Assembly (NCBI RefSeq): GCF_015461845.1
Contig: NZ_JACOPW010000001.1
Location: forward strand, 1,240,001 to 1,304,000
Direction: 5' to 3'
From: Pseudomonas mucoides
GTDB taxonomy: Bacteria; Pseudomonadota; Gammaproteobacteria; Pseudomonadales; Pseudomonadaceae
DNA: 64,000 bases
Shown: one piece after another, positions 45,814 to 55,225 of the stretch
Numbering within the stretch: position 1 is the first letter of the stretch
Layout of the letters: each line of letters opens with the position of its first letter
Translations under genes and position numbers: made by a program
The notes under the pieces: model-generated
The model's input: only the letters and a program-made list of their open reading frames with translations
Told to the model about the DNA's origin: nothing
Database searches by the model: none

Positions 45814-46482
45814 CTACGCCTCGGCCATGAACGGCGCAGGGTCGCCGCAACCGACACGGATCACTTCCGGGTCGTCGCCGGTCAGGTCGATCACGGTGGA
45901 CGCCTTGATCCCGCCGAAACCGCCGTCGATGATCAAGTCCACCTGATGCTCAAGCAATTGACGCATTTCGTACGGATCGCTCAACGGGTCTTCGTCGCCG
46001 GGCATGATCAGGGTCACGCTCATCAGCGGCTCGCCGAGTTCGGCCAGCAAGGCCAGCGCAATCGGATGACTAGGTACTCGCAGGCCGATGGTGCGCTTTT
46101 TCGGATGCAGCAGCAGACGCGGCACTTCGCGGGTGGCGTTGAGAATAAAGGTGTAAGGCCCGGGCAGGTGCGCCTTGAGCAGACGGAACGTGCCGGTATC
46201 GATCTTGGCGAACAGCCCCAGCTGCGACAGGTCGCTGCAAATCAGCGCAAAGTTGTGTTTGTCATCCAGCCCGCGTAAACGGCGTACGCGGTCCACGGCA
46301 TTCTTGTCGCCGATCTGGCAACCAATGGCGTAGGACGAGTCCGTGGGATAAATCACCACCCCGCCTTTGCGGATGATCTCAACCGCCTGTTTGATCAGGC
46401 GCGCTTGCGGGTTTTCCGGATGAATCTGGAAAAATTGACTCACATTCTCTACCTGTTCAGACGGCGGCAATAATTGGGTCAT
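45814..46482 (-). CDS. Sua5/YciO family threonylcarbamoyl-AMP synthase-like protein
   Basis: 222 residues. KGGVVIYPTDSSYAIGCQIGDKNAVDRV and KHNFALICSDLSQLG match YrdC-fold proteins (core: YPTDSSYAIGC). PGPYTFILNATREVPRLL and KRTIGLRVPSHPIALALL place it in the YciO branch. TsaC/Sua5 members make threonylcarbamoyl-AMP for tRNA t6A; YciO members are less active or of uncertain role. Start 46482 overlaps the PHP gene by 26 bases. Confidence 0.88.
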   Translation of the reverse strand: MTQLLPPSEQVENVSQFFQIHPENPQARLIKQAVEIIRKGGVVIYPTDSSYAIGCQIGDKNAVDRVRRLRGLDDKHNFALICSDLSQLGLFAKIDTGTFRLLKAHLPGPYTFILNATREVPRLLLHPKKRTIGLRVPSHPIALALLAELGEPLMSVTLIMPGDEDPLSDPYEMRQLLEHQVDLIIDGGFGGIKASTVIDLTGDDPEVIRVGCGDPAPFMAEA

Positions 46483-47320
46483 GTTTGAATCGACACCACA
46501 GTGGTGGCAGATCCTCCGGGAGCGGGCGATATTCGCCGATCTCGGACCAGCCTCCAGGGCCATGAAAATCACTGCCGGCGCTGACCAGCAGACCGAACTC
46601 ACGGGCAAGAATGGCCAGGCTGCCCACTTGTTCGGCGGGCTGATGACCATTGACCACTTCAATCGCGTGGCCCCCGGCTTGAATATAGTCAGAAATCAGG
46701 CGACGACGCTTGCTGCGAGTGAAATCGTAGTGCCAGGGATGCGCCAGGCTGACCCAGGCCTTCGCCGCGCGCAGGGTTTCGACGGTTTCTTCGAGGGTCG
46801 GCCAGTGTTGCTTGACGTCGCCCAGCTTGCCGGCGCCCAGCCATTTGCGGAAGGCTTCGGCGCGATCCTTTACAAACCCTTCACGCACCATCCAGTCGGC
46901 AAAGTGCGGACGGGCCGGCGCGTTGCCGCTGTCGCCCAGCTCCTGCTGCATGGCGCGGGCACCTTCCAGCGCTCCCGGCATGCCTTTCAACGCCAGCTTG
47001 CGGCTTATTTCTTCGGACCGTAGCCAACGGCCATCGTGCAATTTTGCAATCGCCTCGACCAACGGCGGCGCCGTGACATCAAATCCGTAACCCAATACGT
47101 GAATGGTCGCGCCGCCCCAGGTGCAGGACAATTCGACGCCATTGACCAGTTGCATCCCCAGCGCCGTCGCGGCTGTGCGGGCCTCATCGAGGCCCTCAAG
47201 GGTGTCGTGATCGGTCAAGGCCAGGACTCGCACGCCTTTCTCGAACGCACGCGCAACCAGTACCGCAGGCGCCAGGGCGCCGTCGGAGGCCGTGCTATGG
47301 CAGTGCAAATCAACATTCAC
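46457..47320 (-). CDS. PHP-domain phosphoesterase (Rnm/YciV type)
   Basis: 287 residues. Metal-binding motifs are [11 protein letters not shown] (7-17), [26 protein letters not shown] and [11 protein letters not shown]. coli YciV (RNase AM) hydrolyses 3',5'-nucleotide bisphosphates and trims rRNA 5' ends, and this is the likely role. GTG start at 47320. Divergent from yciB across 87 bases. Confidence 0.9.
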   Translation of the reverse strand: MNVDLHCHSTASDGALAPAVLVARAFEKGVRVLALTDHDTLEGLDEARTAATALGMQLVNGVELSCTWGGATIHVLGYGFDVTAPPLVEAIAKLHDGRWLRSEEISRKLALKGMPGALEGARAMQQELGDSGNAPARPHFADWMVREGFVKDRAEAFRKWLGAGKLGDVKQHWPTLEETVETLRAAKAWVSLAHPWHYDFTRSKRRRLISDYIQAGGHAIEVVNGHQPAEQVGSLAILAREFGLLVSAGSDFHGPGGWSEIGEYRPLPEDLPPLWCRFKHDPIIAAV

Positions 47321-47407
47321 AGGACTTTGTTACCTCAAATCAGCTGGCGCTATCGCGCGCCCATATGTTTGTTATTATGCCGCCACATCCTGCTTCTGGC
47401 TGCCACT

Positions 47408-48004
47408 GTGAAACAATTCATCGATTTCATCCCGCTTCTGCTGTTTTTCATCGTCTTCAAACTGGACCCACGGGTCGTCGACATCGGCGGTTATGAATTG
47501 ACTGTAGGCGGTATCTACAGCGCCACCGCGATGTTGATCATCAGCTCGCTGGTGGTTTACGGCGCGCTGTTCATCAAGCAGCGCAAGCTTGAGAAGAGCC
47601 AGTGGCTGACCCTCATTGCCTGCCTGGTCTTCGGTAGCCTGACCCTGGCGTTCCACAGCGAAACCTTCCTCAAGTGGAAAGCGCCGGTAGTGAACTGGTT
47701 GTTTGCCCTCGCGTTCATTGGCAGCCACTTCGTCGGTGACAGCCTTTTGATCAAGCGCATCATGGGCCATGCACTGACCCTGCCAGAGCCCGTCTGGACG
47801 CGCCTGAACATCGCCTGGATCGCTTTTTTCCTGTTTTGCGGCGCCGCCAACCTGTTCGTCGCGTTCACCTTTCAGGACTACTGGGTCGACTTCAAAGTCT
47901 TCGGCAGCCTGGGCATGACGCTGCTGTTCCTGGTCGGCCAGGGCATTTACCTGTCCCGCCACCTGCACGACACCGACACCACTACGCCAAAAACCGAGGA
48001 CTGA
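47408..48004 (+). CDS. yciB: YciB/IspZ inner-membrane septation protein
   Basis: 198 residues from GTG at 47408 ([21 protein letters not shown]). About five hydrophobic segments; [21 protein letters not shown] and [16 protein letters not shown] are conserved. It takes part in cell envelope synthesis and division-site organisation. The longer upstream frame overlaps the divergent PHP gene and is not used. yciI follows after one base. Confidence 0.93.
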   Translation: MKQFIDFIPLLLFFIVFKLDPRVVDIGGYELTVGGIYSATAMLIISSLVVYGALFIKQRKLEKSQWLTLIACLVFGSLTLAFHSETFLKWKAPVVNWLFALAFIGSHFVGDSLLIKRIMGHALTLPEPVWTRLNIAWIAFFLFCGAANLFVAFTFQDYWVDFKVFGSLGMTLLFLVGQGIYLSRHLHDTDTTTPKTED

Positions 48005-48005
48005 C

Positions 48006-48305
48006 ATGCTCTACGCAATCATTGCCACAGACGTCGCCAACTCGCTGCAAGCCCGACTGTCCGCGCGCCCTGCCCACCTTGAGCGCCTGCAAGTGCTCAA
48101 GGGCGAAGGCCGCATCGTATTGGCCGGTCCGCACCCGGCGGTCGACAGCAATGATCCGGGCGCTGCGGGTTTCACCGGCAGCCTGATCGTCGCCGAATTC
48201 GACTCCCTGAGCGCCGCACAGGCCTGGGCCGACGCCGACCCGTATATCGCTGCAGGCGTCTACGCCAACGTTTCAGTCAAGCCGTTCAAGCAAGTCCTGC
48301 CGTAA
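48006..48305 (+). CDS. yciI: YciI family protein
   Basis: 99 residues. [35 protein letters not shown] and [21 protein letters not shown] follow the dimeric alpha/beta-barrel YciI fold, with the conserved His/Asp pair. Biochemical role not established. Coupled to yciB. Confidence 0.92.
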   Translation: MLYAIIATDVANSLQARLSARPAHLERLQVLKGEGRIVLAGPHPAVDSNDPGAAGFTGSLIVAEFDSLSAAQAWADADPYIAAGVYANVSVKPFKQVLP

Positions 48306-48427
48306 CTCTCCCCCACAAATGCCCCCCGCGCGTTGAACCTTGTCGGTTCATCGCGCTCTCAACGCTCATTATTCTTGTTTGCCTGCCGACAACCTGCCCA
48401 ATCACTCGATTGGAATCAGGAGTCGCG

Positions 48428-48841
48428 ATGCGCAAGGGTCCGTTGTGTCTGTTGTTGGTGACGTTGTCGATCATGGCCCCGGCCCACGGTGAAGAAAGCG
48501 CCGAGGGCGCTAATTCGACGCCTTTGTCCCTGAGCGCCGGCAGCCAGATTAGCGAGTTGCAGCAACGCTTGAAGGTCAGCGAGCAGCAACGGGAAGAATT
48601 GAGCAAGCAACTGCAAAATACCGATGCCGAACGCGAAAGCGCTCAACTGAGCCGGTTGCGCCAAGAGAATCAGCGCCTCAAGCTGCAACTCAAGGAAGCG
48701 CAGGCCAGTAGCCCGTTGCCACGTCTGCTGACTGATCAGCAGCAATGGTTTGTTATCGGCGGTGGAGTAGCGCTATTGGCCCTGCTCTGCGGTATCTTCG
48801 CCAGTGGTGCCACCAGAAAACGTCGGCAATGGCTAAATTGA
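48428..48841 (+). CDS. exported coiled-coil membrane-anchored protein
   Basis: 137 residues. Signal peptide MRKGPLCLLLVTLSIMAPAHG, a charged coiled coil (about 43-95, ISELQQRLKVSEQQREELSK and following), then one membrane helix (WFVIGGGVALLALLCGIFASG) and a short basic cytoplasmic end RKRRQWLN. It resembles the C-terminal half of YgiM/TIGR04211 proteins without the SH3 domain. Such genes are sometimes labelled translation initiation factor, which the sequence does not support. It ends 7 bases before the response regulator. Confidence 0.75.
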   Translation: MRKGPLCLLLVTLSIMAPAHGEESAEGANSTPLSLSAGSQISELQQRLKVSEQQREELSKQLQNTDAERESAQLSRLRQENQRLKLQLKEAQASSPLPRLLTDQQQWFVIGGGVALLALLCGIFASGATRKRRQWLN

Positions 48842-48848
48842 GTGATTC

Positions 48849-49526
48849 ATGAGCGAGCTGTTACTAATTGATGATGACCAGGAGCTGTGCGAGCTCCTGA
48901 GCAGTTGGTTGAGCCAGGAAGGCTTTCAGGTCCGTGCCTGCCACGATGGCCAGAGTGCCCGCCGCGCGTTGGCCGAAACCTCTCCCGCCGCCGTGGTGCT
49001 GGACGTGATGCTGCCCGACGGCAGCGGTCTGGAGCTGCTCAAGCAATTGCGCAGCGATCACCCGGACCTGCCGGTGCTGATGCTGTCGGCACGCGGCGAG
49101 CCACTGGACCGCATCCTCGGCCTGGAACTGGGCGCCGACGATTACCTGGCCAAACCCTGCGACCCACGGGAACTGACAGCCCGCCTGCGCGCGGTGTTGC
49201 GTCGCAGCCATCCGGCGGCAGTGTCAAGCCAGCTGGAACTGGGCGACCTGTGTTTCAGCCCGGTGCGCGGCGTGGTCAGCATCGATGAACAGGAATTCAC
49301 CCTCACCGTCTCCGAAAGCCGTCTGCTTGAAGCCCTGCTCAAGCAACCCGGCGAGCCGCTGGACAAACAGGAACTGGCGCAAATCGCCCTCGGCCGCAAG
49401 CTGACCCTGTACGACCGCAGCCTGGACATGCACGTCAGTAACCTGCGCAAGAAAATCGGCCCGCACCCCGACGGCCGCCCGCGCATCGTTGCGCTGCGCA
49501 GCCGTGGTTACTACTACAGCCTCTAA
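48849..49526 (+). CDS. OmpR-family response regulator (CpxR-like)
   Basis: 225 residues. The receiver domain (LLLIDDDQELCELL; phospho-acceptor Asp52 in VVLDVMLPDG; Lys in YLAKPCDP) is followed by a winged-helix DNA-binding domain (about 130-225; ESRLLEALLKQPGEPLDKQEL, GRPRIVALRSRGYYY). The kinase gene lies 938 bases downstream after a Spy/CpxP gene, so together they look like a Cpx-type envelope stress system. Confidence 0.92.
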   Translation: MSELLLIDDDQELCELLSSWLSQEGFQVRACHDGQSARRALAETSPAAVVLDVMLPDGSGLELLKQLRSDHPDLPVLMLSARGEPLDRILGLELGADDYLAKPCDPRELTARLRAVLRRSHPAAVSSQLELGDLCFSPVRGVVSIDEQEFTLTVSESRLLEALLKQPGEPLDKQELAQIALGRKLTLYDRSLDMHVSNLRKKIGPHPDGRPRIVALRSRGYYYSL

Positions 49527-49543
49527 TCCCGAACGCGATCCTC

Positions 49544-49692
49544 TGTAGCAGCTGCCGAGCCCCGGCGAGGCTGCGTTCGGTGGCGAAGCCGTCGTAAACC
49601 CTGAAAACGCGGTTTTCCTGAAAAACCGCAGCGCCTGATTTCACGACGGCTTCGCCACCGAACGCAGCCTCGCAGGCTCGACAGCTGCTACA
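49544..49692. repeat. long inverted repeat after response regulator
   Basis: Arms TGTAGCAGCTG and CAGCTGCTACA enclose GAGGCTGCGTTCGGTGGCGA and its complement, with ACGCGGTTTTCCTGAAAAACCG at the middle. Probably a dispersed element that also terminates transcription. The rest of 49693-49844 is promoter space for the Spy-like gene. Confidence 0.8.
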
Positions 49693-49844
49693 CGGGCCAT
49701 GTGTGTCCAAAAGGTGGTGGAAGTGTCAGGTCGGCGGGAAATCGTCTTTACCCAAGCTTTACGCTTCGCTGACCGCCGCTGACCTTGATCTGCGTAATCT
49801 GTACTCATCCGGAACGTACCGGGAACGAGACAAGGAGATTCACC

Positions 49845-50294
49845 ATGCGCAAGACTCTTATCGCTCTGATGTTCGCCGCCGCTTTGCCGACCGTTGCCAT
49901 GGCCATGCCTGAGGGCACCGGCCCGATGGGTGGGCCGATGGATGGCTCGCACCACGGCGGTCAGATGCACGGCATGCACGGTAAAGGCCCGTACAGTCAG
50001 CTTGACCTGAGCCGCGAACAGCGCGAGCAGATCCGCAAGATCATGGGCGAGCAGATGCACGAGCGTAAGCAACTGGTCGACAAGTACCTGGAGAAACTCT
50101 CGCCAGCCGACCAGAAAGCCCTGAAAGACGAAATGACCGCCAAGCATCAGAAAGCCGAAGCCGATGTACGCGCCGTGCTGAAACCGGATCAACAGAAGAA
50201 ATTCGACGAGATCCAGAAAAAGCAGGCTGAGCGTCGCGCCGAGTGGGCCGAGTTCAAGGCCTGGAAAGCGCAACAACCGCAAAAAGCGCAATAA
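49845..50294 (+). CDS. Spy/CpxP-family periplasmic protein
   Basis: 149 residues from ATG at 49845 (AAGGAG upstream). Signal peptide MRKTLIALMFAAALPTVAMA. A Met/His/Gly-rich segment (MHGMHGK and neighbours) could bind metal. Then a helical region with three LTxxQ-like repeats (LSREQREQ, LSPADQKA, LKPDQQKK). CpxP-type proteins bind misfolded proteins and hold the sensor kinase inactive. It lies between regulator and kinase, supporting that role. Confidence 0.88.
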   Translation: MRKTLIALMFAAALPTVAMAMPEGTGPMGGPMDGSHHGGQMHGMHGKGPYSQLDLSREQREQIRKIMGEQMHERKQLVDKYLEKLSPADQKALKDEMTAKHQKAEADVRAVLKPDQQKKFDEIQKKQAERRAEWAEFKAWKAQQPQKAQ

Positions 50295-50346
50295 TGCGCT
50301 GACCCCGGACCCAACGGCCAACCCCGTTGGGTCTGTTACCACTGCA

Positions 50347-50435
50347 GAAGCAAGGCTTGCCCGCGAAGGCGATTTCATAATCAACAGAGATGTTGAATGT
50401 TAAATCGCCTTCGCGGGCAAGCCTCGCTCCTACAA
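50347..50435. repeat. inverted repeat between spy-like and kinase genes
   Basis: GCAAGGCTTGCCCGCGAAGGCGA faces its complement (core CTTGCCCGCGAAGGCGA) around a 25-base spacer. REP-like. It occupies most of the gap before the kinase. Confidence 0.85.
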
Positions 50436-50463
50436 GGATCTTGCGTCAGCTTGAGGATTTTCT

Positions 50464-51804
50464 GTGCGTTCATTGTTCTGGCGTATCCTGGCCAGCTTCT
50501 GGCTGGCCATCGCTCTGGTGGCAGGGCTCTCCATTCTGCTGGGGCACATGCTCAATCAGGACGCGTGGATCCTCAGTCGCCATCCAGGCCTCAATACCCT
50601 CGCGCAAGAGTGGACGCAAACCTACGAATCCCAAGGCGAAGAAGCCGCCCAAAACATTCTGGAACAGCGCAAACGTCAATATCACATCGACGTTCAGGTG
50701 TTGAACGAAAGCGGCGACCCGGTCGTCCGTGGGACCTTTCCGCGTCGCGCAGCCGCGTTCGAAGCGCGGCAGAACAACGATGACCGGCGCCTGCCATGGC
50801 GTCGTTTGACCGCGGAATACACCAGCGAGAAAACCGGCGACACCTACCTGCTGATCTATCGCATTCCGCACCCGGAACTGGATTCCTGGCACCGCGAAAG
50901 CCTGCTGTGGCCGTTGAGTGCGCTGGGCATCGCGTTGGTGGTGCTGACCTTGTTCAGCCTGTTCGTCACCCTGTCGATTACCCGCCCGCTCAGCCGTTTG
51001 CGCAGCGCCGTGCATGACCTGGGACAAACCACTTATCAGCAGAACAGTCTGGTGAAACTGGCCAACCGGCGCGATGAGTTTGGCGTGCTGGCCAACGATT
51101 TCAACCGCATGGGCTCACGCCTGCAAAGCTTGATCGGCAGTCAGCGGCAGTTGCTGCGCGATGTGTCGCATGAATTGCGCTCCCCGCTCGCTCGACTGCG
51201 CATTGCCCTGGCATTGGCGGAACGGGCCAACCCTGAAGAACGGGAAAAACTCTGGCCGCGCCTGACCCGCGAATGCGACCGGCTGGAAGCGTTGATCAGC
51301 GAAATCCTCGTACTGGCGCGGGTCGACGCCGACAACGCCAGTGCCGAAGAGGTCGACCTGAACGCGTTGCTTCATACGCTGCAAAAGGATGCGCAACTGA
51401 GTTCACCGGAACAGAACGTAAGTCTTGAGGCAGAACCGCAACTGAACCTCAAGGGCTGGCCGACGATGATCGAGCGCGCCGTCGACAATCTGCTGCGCAA
51501 CGCCCAGCGCTTTAATCCGGTGGGGCAGTCGATTGAAATGAAGGCCGTGCGTCAGGGTGAGCGCATTGTGGTCAGCGTGCGTGACCATGGACCGGGCGTG
51601 AACACCGAGCATTTGAATCAGTTGGGTGAGCCGTTTTATCGAGCTCCAGGGCAAACGGCCGCCGGGCATGGCCTGGGTTTGGCGATCGCGCGCCGCGCGG
51701 CAGAACGTCATGGCGGGAGTCTGGTACTGGCCAATCATCCGCAGGGCGGGTTTGTGGCCAGTCTGGAATTGCCGCTGGTGCCAGGGGCGGTCGTCCAACC
51801 GTAA
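50464..51804 (+). CDS. sensor histidine kinase (CpxA-like)
   Basis: 446 residues, GTG start. Membrane helices 7-28 and 148-171 enclose a periplasmic sensor domain of about 120 residues. HAMP follows (ITRPLSRLRSAVHDLG). The phospho-acceptor is His236 in LRDVSHELRSPL. The ATPase domain has the N box NLLRNAQRF, RDHGPGV and GHGLGLAIARR. The HELRSPLARLR pattern is shared with CpxA/RstB. The partner is the regulator at 48849-49526. Confidence 0.92.
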   Translation: MRSLFWRILASFWLAIALVAGLSILLGHMLNQDAWILSRHPGLNTLAQEWTQTYESQGEEAAQNILEQRKRQYHIDVQVLNESGDPVVRGTFPRRAAAFEARQNNDDRRLPWRRLTAEYTSEKTGDTYLLIYRIPHPELDSWHRESLLWPLSALGIALVVLTLFSLFVTLSITRPLSRLRSAVHDLGQTTYQQNSLVKLANRRDEFGVLANDFNRMGSRLQSLIGSQRQLLRDVSHELRSPLARLRIALALAERANPEEREKLWPRLTRECDRLEALISEILVLARVDADNASAEEVDLNALLHTLQKDAQLSSPEQNVSLEAEPQLNLKGWPTMIERAVDNLLRNAQRFNPVGQSIEMKAVRQGERIVVSVRDHGPGVNTEHLNQLGEPFYRAPGQTAAGHGLGLAIARRAAERHGGSLVLANHPQGGFVASLELPLVPGAVVQP

Positions 51805-51810
51805 AAAGCA

Positions 51811-51888
51811 CGCAGCCTCGTTTCACTCGACAGCTGCTACAGAGGTCTGTGTGCACCTGTAGCAGCTGTCGAGTGAAACGAGGCTGCG
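51811..51888. terminator. perfect 31-bp inverted repeat, probable terminator
   Basis: Two arms of 31 bases (51811-51841 and 51858-51888) are exact reverse complements around a 16-base loop; the arm centre reads TTTCACTCGACAGCTGC. TTCTTTT follows. It lies between convergent kinase and nitroreductase genes and could stop both. Confidence 0.8.
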
Positions 51889-51901
51889 ATTCTTTTGATC
51901 T

Positions 51902-52468
51902 TCAGGACTTGGCAGGCCACGCGCTGACGAACTCGGCGAGGTCGGCTTTTTCGGCCACACGCGGTTCTTTTTGCGGTGTGCCCAGGTAAAGGAACGCAAT
52001 CACCTCTTCCCCTTCCGCCAACCCCAGCCCTTTGGCCACATGCGCCGAGTAGGCCAGTTCACCGGTACGCCATACCGCGCCAATCCCTTGCGCATACGCC
52101 GCCAGCAAAATTCCGTGCGCTGCACAGCCTGCGGCCAGCAGTTGCTCGGATTTCGGGTACTTGACGTGATCCTGCACCCGCGCAATCACCACCACCACCA
52201 ACGGTGCGCGCAGCGGGCCGTTGCGCGCCTTGTCCAGCGCCGCCTCCGACACCTCGCTGTCTTGCAACTTCGCCGCTTCGGCCAGCAATTCGCCCATTTG
52301 CTCGCGCGCCGCGCCCTCGACGGTCAGGAAGCGCCAAGGCTGCAAATGACCATGGTCCGGGGCGCGCATGGCGGCGCCAAACAGGACTTCGCGTTGCGCC
52401 GCAGTCGGTGCCGGGTCAAGCAGTCGTGGAACGGAAACACGGTTGAGCAAAGCGTCGAGAGCCTGCAT
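51902..52468 (-). CDS. nitroreductase family protein (YdjA-like)
   Basis: A 188-residue FMN-dependent oxidoreductase. RVSVPRLLDPAPTAAQREVL and APDHGHLQPWRFLTVEG form the FMN-binding start. AAGCAAHGILLAAYAQGIGAVWRTGELA and VIAFLYLGTPQKEP are YdjA-type (core: GIGAVWRTG). Physiological substrate unknown. Divergent from trkH. Confidence 0.9.
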   Translation of the reverse strand: MQALDALLNRVSVPRLLDPAPTAAQREVLFGAAMRAPDHGHLQPWRFLTVEGAAREQMGELLAEAAKLQDSEVSEAALDKARNGPLRAPLVVVVIARVQDHVKYPKSEQLLAAGCAAHGILLAAYAQGIGAVWRTGELAYSAHVAKGLGLAEGEEVIAFLYLGTPQKEPRVAEKADLAEFVSAWPAKS

Positions 52469-52589
52469 CGGCCACCTCCTGAAAAAATGTTTGGCTATTC
52501 TAGCTGCAAGTGCGCAAGCGGCGTCGGTTTACATGCCCTGCCCCGCAGGTAGAATGGCGCCCACTCCCACCACAGCCCGAGCGGATTTC

Positions 52590-54044
52590 ATGGCGTTGCC
52601 GACCTTACGGATTATTGGTTTTATCATCGGCATCTTCCTGATTACGCTGGCCATTGCCATGGTCGTGCCCATGGCGACCCTGGTGATTTTCGAGCGCACC
52701 CACGAGCTCCCCTCGTTCCTGTGGTCGAGCATGATTACCTTCGTCGCCGGCCTGGCGATGGTTATCCCTGGTCGCCCCGAACACATCCACCTGCGTCCAC
52801 GGGACATGTACCTGTTGACCGTCAGCAGTTGGCTGGTGGTCTGCCTCTTCGCCTCACTGCCTTTTATGCTGGCTCAACATGTCAGCTTCACCGACGCGAT
52901 CTTTGAAAGCATGTCCGGCATCACCGCCACCGGTTCGACGGTCCTCAGCGGCCTGGACTCCATGTCACCCGGCATCCTGATCTGGCGTTCGCTGCTGCAC
53001 TGGCTCGGCGGCATCGGTTTTATCGGCATGGCGGTGGCGATTCTGCCGTTGCTGCGCATCGGTGGCATGCGCCTGTTCCAGACCGAGTCCTCGGACCGTT
53101 CGGAAAAGGTCATGCCTCGCTCGCACATGGTGGCGCGTCTGATCGTGGCGGCTTATGTCGGCATCACCATCATCGGCAGCCTCGCGCTCTGGTGGGCCGG
53201 GATGAGCCTGTTTGATGCGATCAACCACGCGATGTCAGCGATCTCCACTGGCGGTTTTTCCACCTCGGACCAGTCGCTGGCCAAATGGACGCAGCCGGCG
53301 GTGCACTGGGTGGCGATTGTCATCATGATTCTCGGCAGCCTGCCCTTCACCCTGTACGTCGCAACCTTGCGCGGCAACCGTCGGGCCTTGATCAAGGATC
53401 AACAGGTTCAAGGGATGCTCGGCATGTTGCTGGTGACCTGGCTGGTGCTTGGCACCTGGTACTGGTGGACCACCCAACTGCATTGGCTCGAAGCCTTGCG
53501 GCACGTGGCGTTTAACGTGACATCGGTGGTCACCACCACCGGTTTTGCGCTGGGAGATTACAGCCTGTGGGGCAATTTCTCGCTGATGCTGTTCTTTTAC
53601 CTGGGCTTTGTCGGCGGCTGCTCAGGCTCGACGGCCGGCGGGATCAAGATTTTCCGCTTCCAGGTCGCCTATATCCTGCTCAAGGCCAACCTTAACCAAT
53701 TGATTCACCCGCGCGCGGTGATCAAGCAGAAGTACAACGGTCACCGTCTCGACGAAGAAATCGTGCGTTCGATCCTGACCTTTTCGTTCTTCTTCGCCAT
53801 CATTATCTGCGTCATCGCGTTGCTGCTCTCACTGCTCGGCGTGGACTGGATGACTGCCCTGACCGGCGCGGCCAGTACCGTGTCCGGTGTCGGGCCGGGG
53901 TTGGGGCCGACCATCGGGCCGTCGGGTAACTTTTCGTCGTTGCCGGACGCCGCCAAGTGGATTCTGTCGTTTGGCATGCTGCTCGGCCGACTGGAGATCA
54001 TTACGGTGTTTGTTCTGTGCATTCCTGCGTTCTGGCGCCACTGA
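52590..54044 (+). CDS. trkH: Trk system potassium uptake protein
   Basis: 484 residues from ATG at 52590, the family length; the frame upstream overlaps the nitroreductase gene. Four pore repeats show their filter Gly residues: SGITATGSTV, SAISTGGFST, NVTSVVTTTGFALGD and STVSGVGPGLGP. GGCSGSTAGGIKIFRFQ is conserved. It needs the TrkA regulator, which is elsewhere. The 3' end overlaps the convergent AraC gene by 44 bases. Confidence 0.95.
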   Translation: MALPTLRIIGFIIGIFLITLAIAMVVPMATLVIFERTHELPSFLWSSMITFVAGLAMVIPGRPEHIHLRPRDMYLLTVSSWLVVCLFASLPFMLAQHVSFTDAIFESMSGITATGSTVLSGLDSMSPGILIWRSLLHWLGGIGFIGMAVAILPLLRIGGMRLFQTESSDRSEKVMPRSHMVARLIVAAYVGITIIGSLALWWAGMSLFDAINHAMSAISTGGFSTSDQSLAKWTQPAVHWVAIVIMILGSLPFTLYVATLRGNRRALIKDQQVQGMLGMLLVTWLVLGTWYWWTTQLHWLEALRHVAFNVTSVVTTTGFALGDYSLWGNFSLMLFFYLGFVGGCSGSTAGGIKIFRFQVAYILLKANLNQLIHPRAVIKQKYNGHRLDEEIVRSILTFSFFFAIIICVIALLLSLLGVDWMTALTGAASTVSGVGPGLGPTIGPSGNFSSLPDAAKWILSFGMLLGRLEIITVFVLCIPAFWRH

Positions 54045-55062
54045 CCTGCGCCGCCGCTTCGGTCATGTGCGCCCGGTACTCGCCGGGGGTCGCATCAAAC
54101 CAGCGGCGGAACGCGCGGAAGAAATTGCTCGGGTCAGCGAACCCCAGCAGGTAGGCAATTTCCAGCAGGGTCATGGTGGGCTGGGCCAGGTACTGCTCGG
54201 CCAATTCGCGCCGGGTGTCATCGAGCAAGGCCTGGAAACTAGTGCCCTCTTCCTGCAAGCGTCGCTGCAAGGTGCGTTGTGAAAGGTGCAGCGTCTGCGC
54301 CACGGTATCGCGCTTGGGTTCGCCTTGGGGCAGCAAACGGCACAATACCTGTCGCGCCTTGTGCGTCACACGGCTCTCGGAAAACCGCGCCAGGTACTCG
54401 CCGGCAAACCGGTCATGCAACAGCGCCATTGCTTCATTGGCGGTCGGCAATGGTGCTTCCATGTCTGCCCGTTCGAAGATCAACGCGTCGTAAGGCGCGT
54501 TGAACAGCAACGGCGCATGAAAGGCTTGTTTATAGGGTTCGAGGTCGACAGGTTGATCGCCCTGTAACAGCACCTTGAGCGGTTGCAAGGTCCGCCCGGT
54601 CAACCAGCCGCACAATGCCAGCGCACAGGCCAGTGACGCCTCGGCACTTTGCCGGGTCGGCGGCAAGTGGTCGCCGTGGACCGTCAGAATCAGCGCATAA
54701 CCTTCATCCAGCAGACGGAAACTCAGGTCGGCACTTTCGGCAATGATCCGCTGATAGCGCACCAGCCGCTGAAAGCCTTCGGCCAGGGTCTGACTGGACA
54801 TCAGGGCGTAACCGGCGACATGGAAAGACGCCGGTCGCACCACCTTGCCCATGTTCAGGCCGATCGCCGGGTTGCCGGACAGCTCGACCGCGCGCTGCCA
54901 CAGTCGCGTCATGGAATCTTGCGGAAAACGCGCATCCGGATCATCCAGTGAGGCGTAGTCGAGCCCTAGCTGCTTGAACAGTGCCCGGCAATCCAGGCCG
55001 TCCATCTCCAGTGCTTTGACAATCCCCATCGCCCAGCTTGCAGAAGTCGTTCGTTCGCTCAT
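54001..55062 (-). CDS. AraC-family regulator with Arabinose_bd-type sensor
   Basis: 353 residues. The N-terminal ligand domain (about 20-205; FPQDSMTRLWQRAVELSGNPAIGLNMG, core SGNPAIGLNMG) is the type found in OruR/ArgR-like Pseudomonas regulators. The C-terminal AraC HTH (about 245-335) has LHLSQRTLQRRLQEEGTSF and IAYLLGFADPSNFFRAFRRW. Target genes unknown. Its last 44 bases overlap trkH on the other strand. Confidence 0.9.
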   Translation of the reverse strand: MSERTTSASWAMGIVKALEMDGLDCRALFKQLGLDYASLDDPDARFPQDSMTRLWQRAVELSGNPAIGLNMGKVVRPASFHVAGYALMSSQTLAEGFQRLVRYQRIIAESADLSFRLLDEGYALILTVHGDHLPPTRQSAEASLACALALCGWLTGRTLQPLKVLLQGDQPVDLEPYKQAFHAPLLFNAPYDALIFERADMEAPLPTANEAMALLHDRFAGEYLARFSESRVTHKARQVLCRLLPQGEPKRDTVAQTLHLSQRTLQRRLQEEGTSFQALLDDTRRELAEQYLAQPTMTLLEIAYLLGFADPSNFFRAFRRWFDATPGEYRAHMTEAAAQVSGARTQECTEQTP

Positions 55063-55225
55063 GGCGTTTGCTTACTGTTCAGTGAGCCGTCTGACGCGGC
55101 TAGTTTTCGAAGGATACTAAAGTGGCGCCTATTGTCACTGGCTGATGCCAATGATCACTCTAGACTCAAATAAGCTACCCGCAGAACATCTTGCAATCAG
55201 AACAACAACCACAGAGATCGCTGTC

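Noticed and set aside
48428..48841. Label as translation initiation factor
   Set aside because: The protein has a signal peptide, coiled coil and membrane helix; no GTPase or RNA-binding motif is present.
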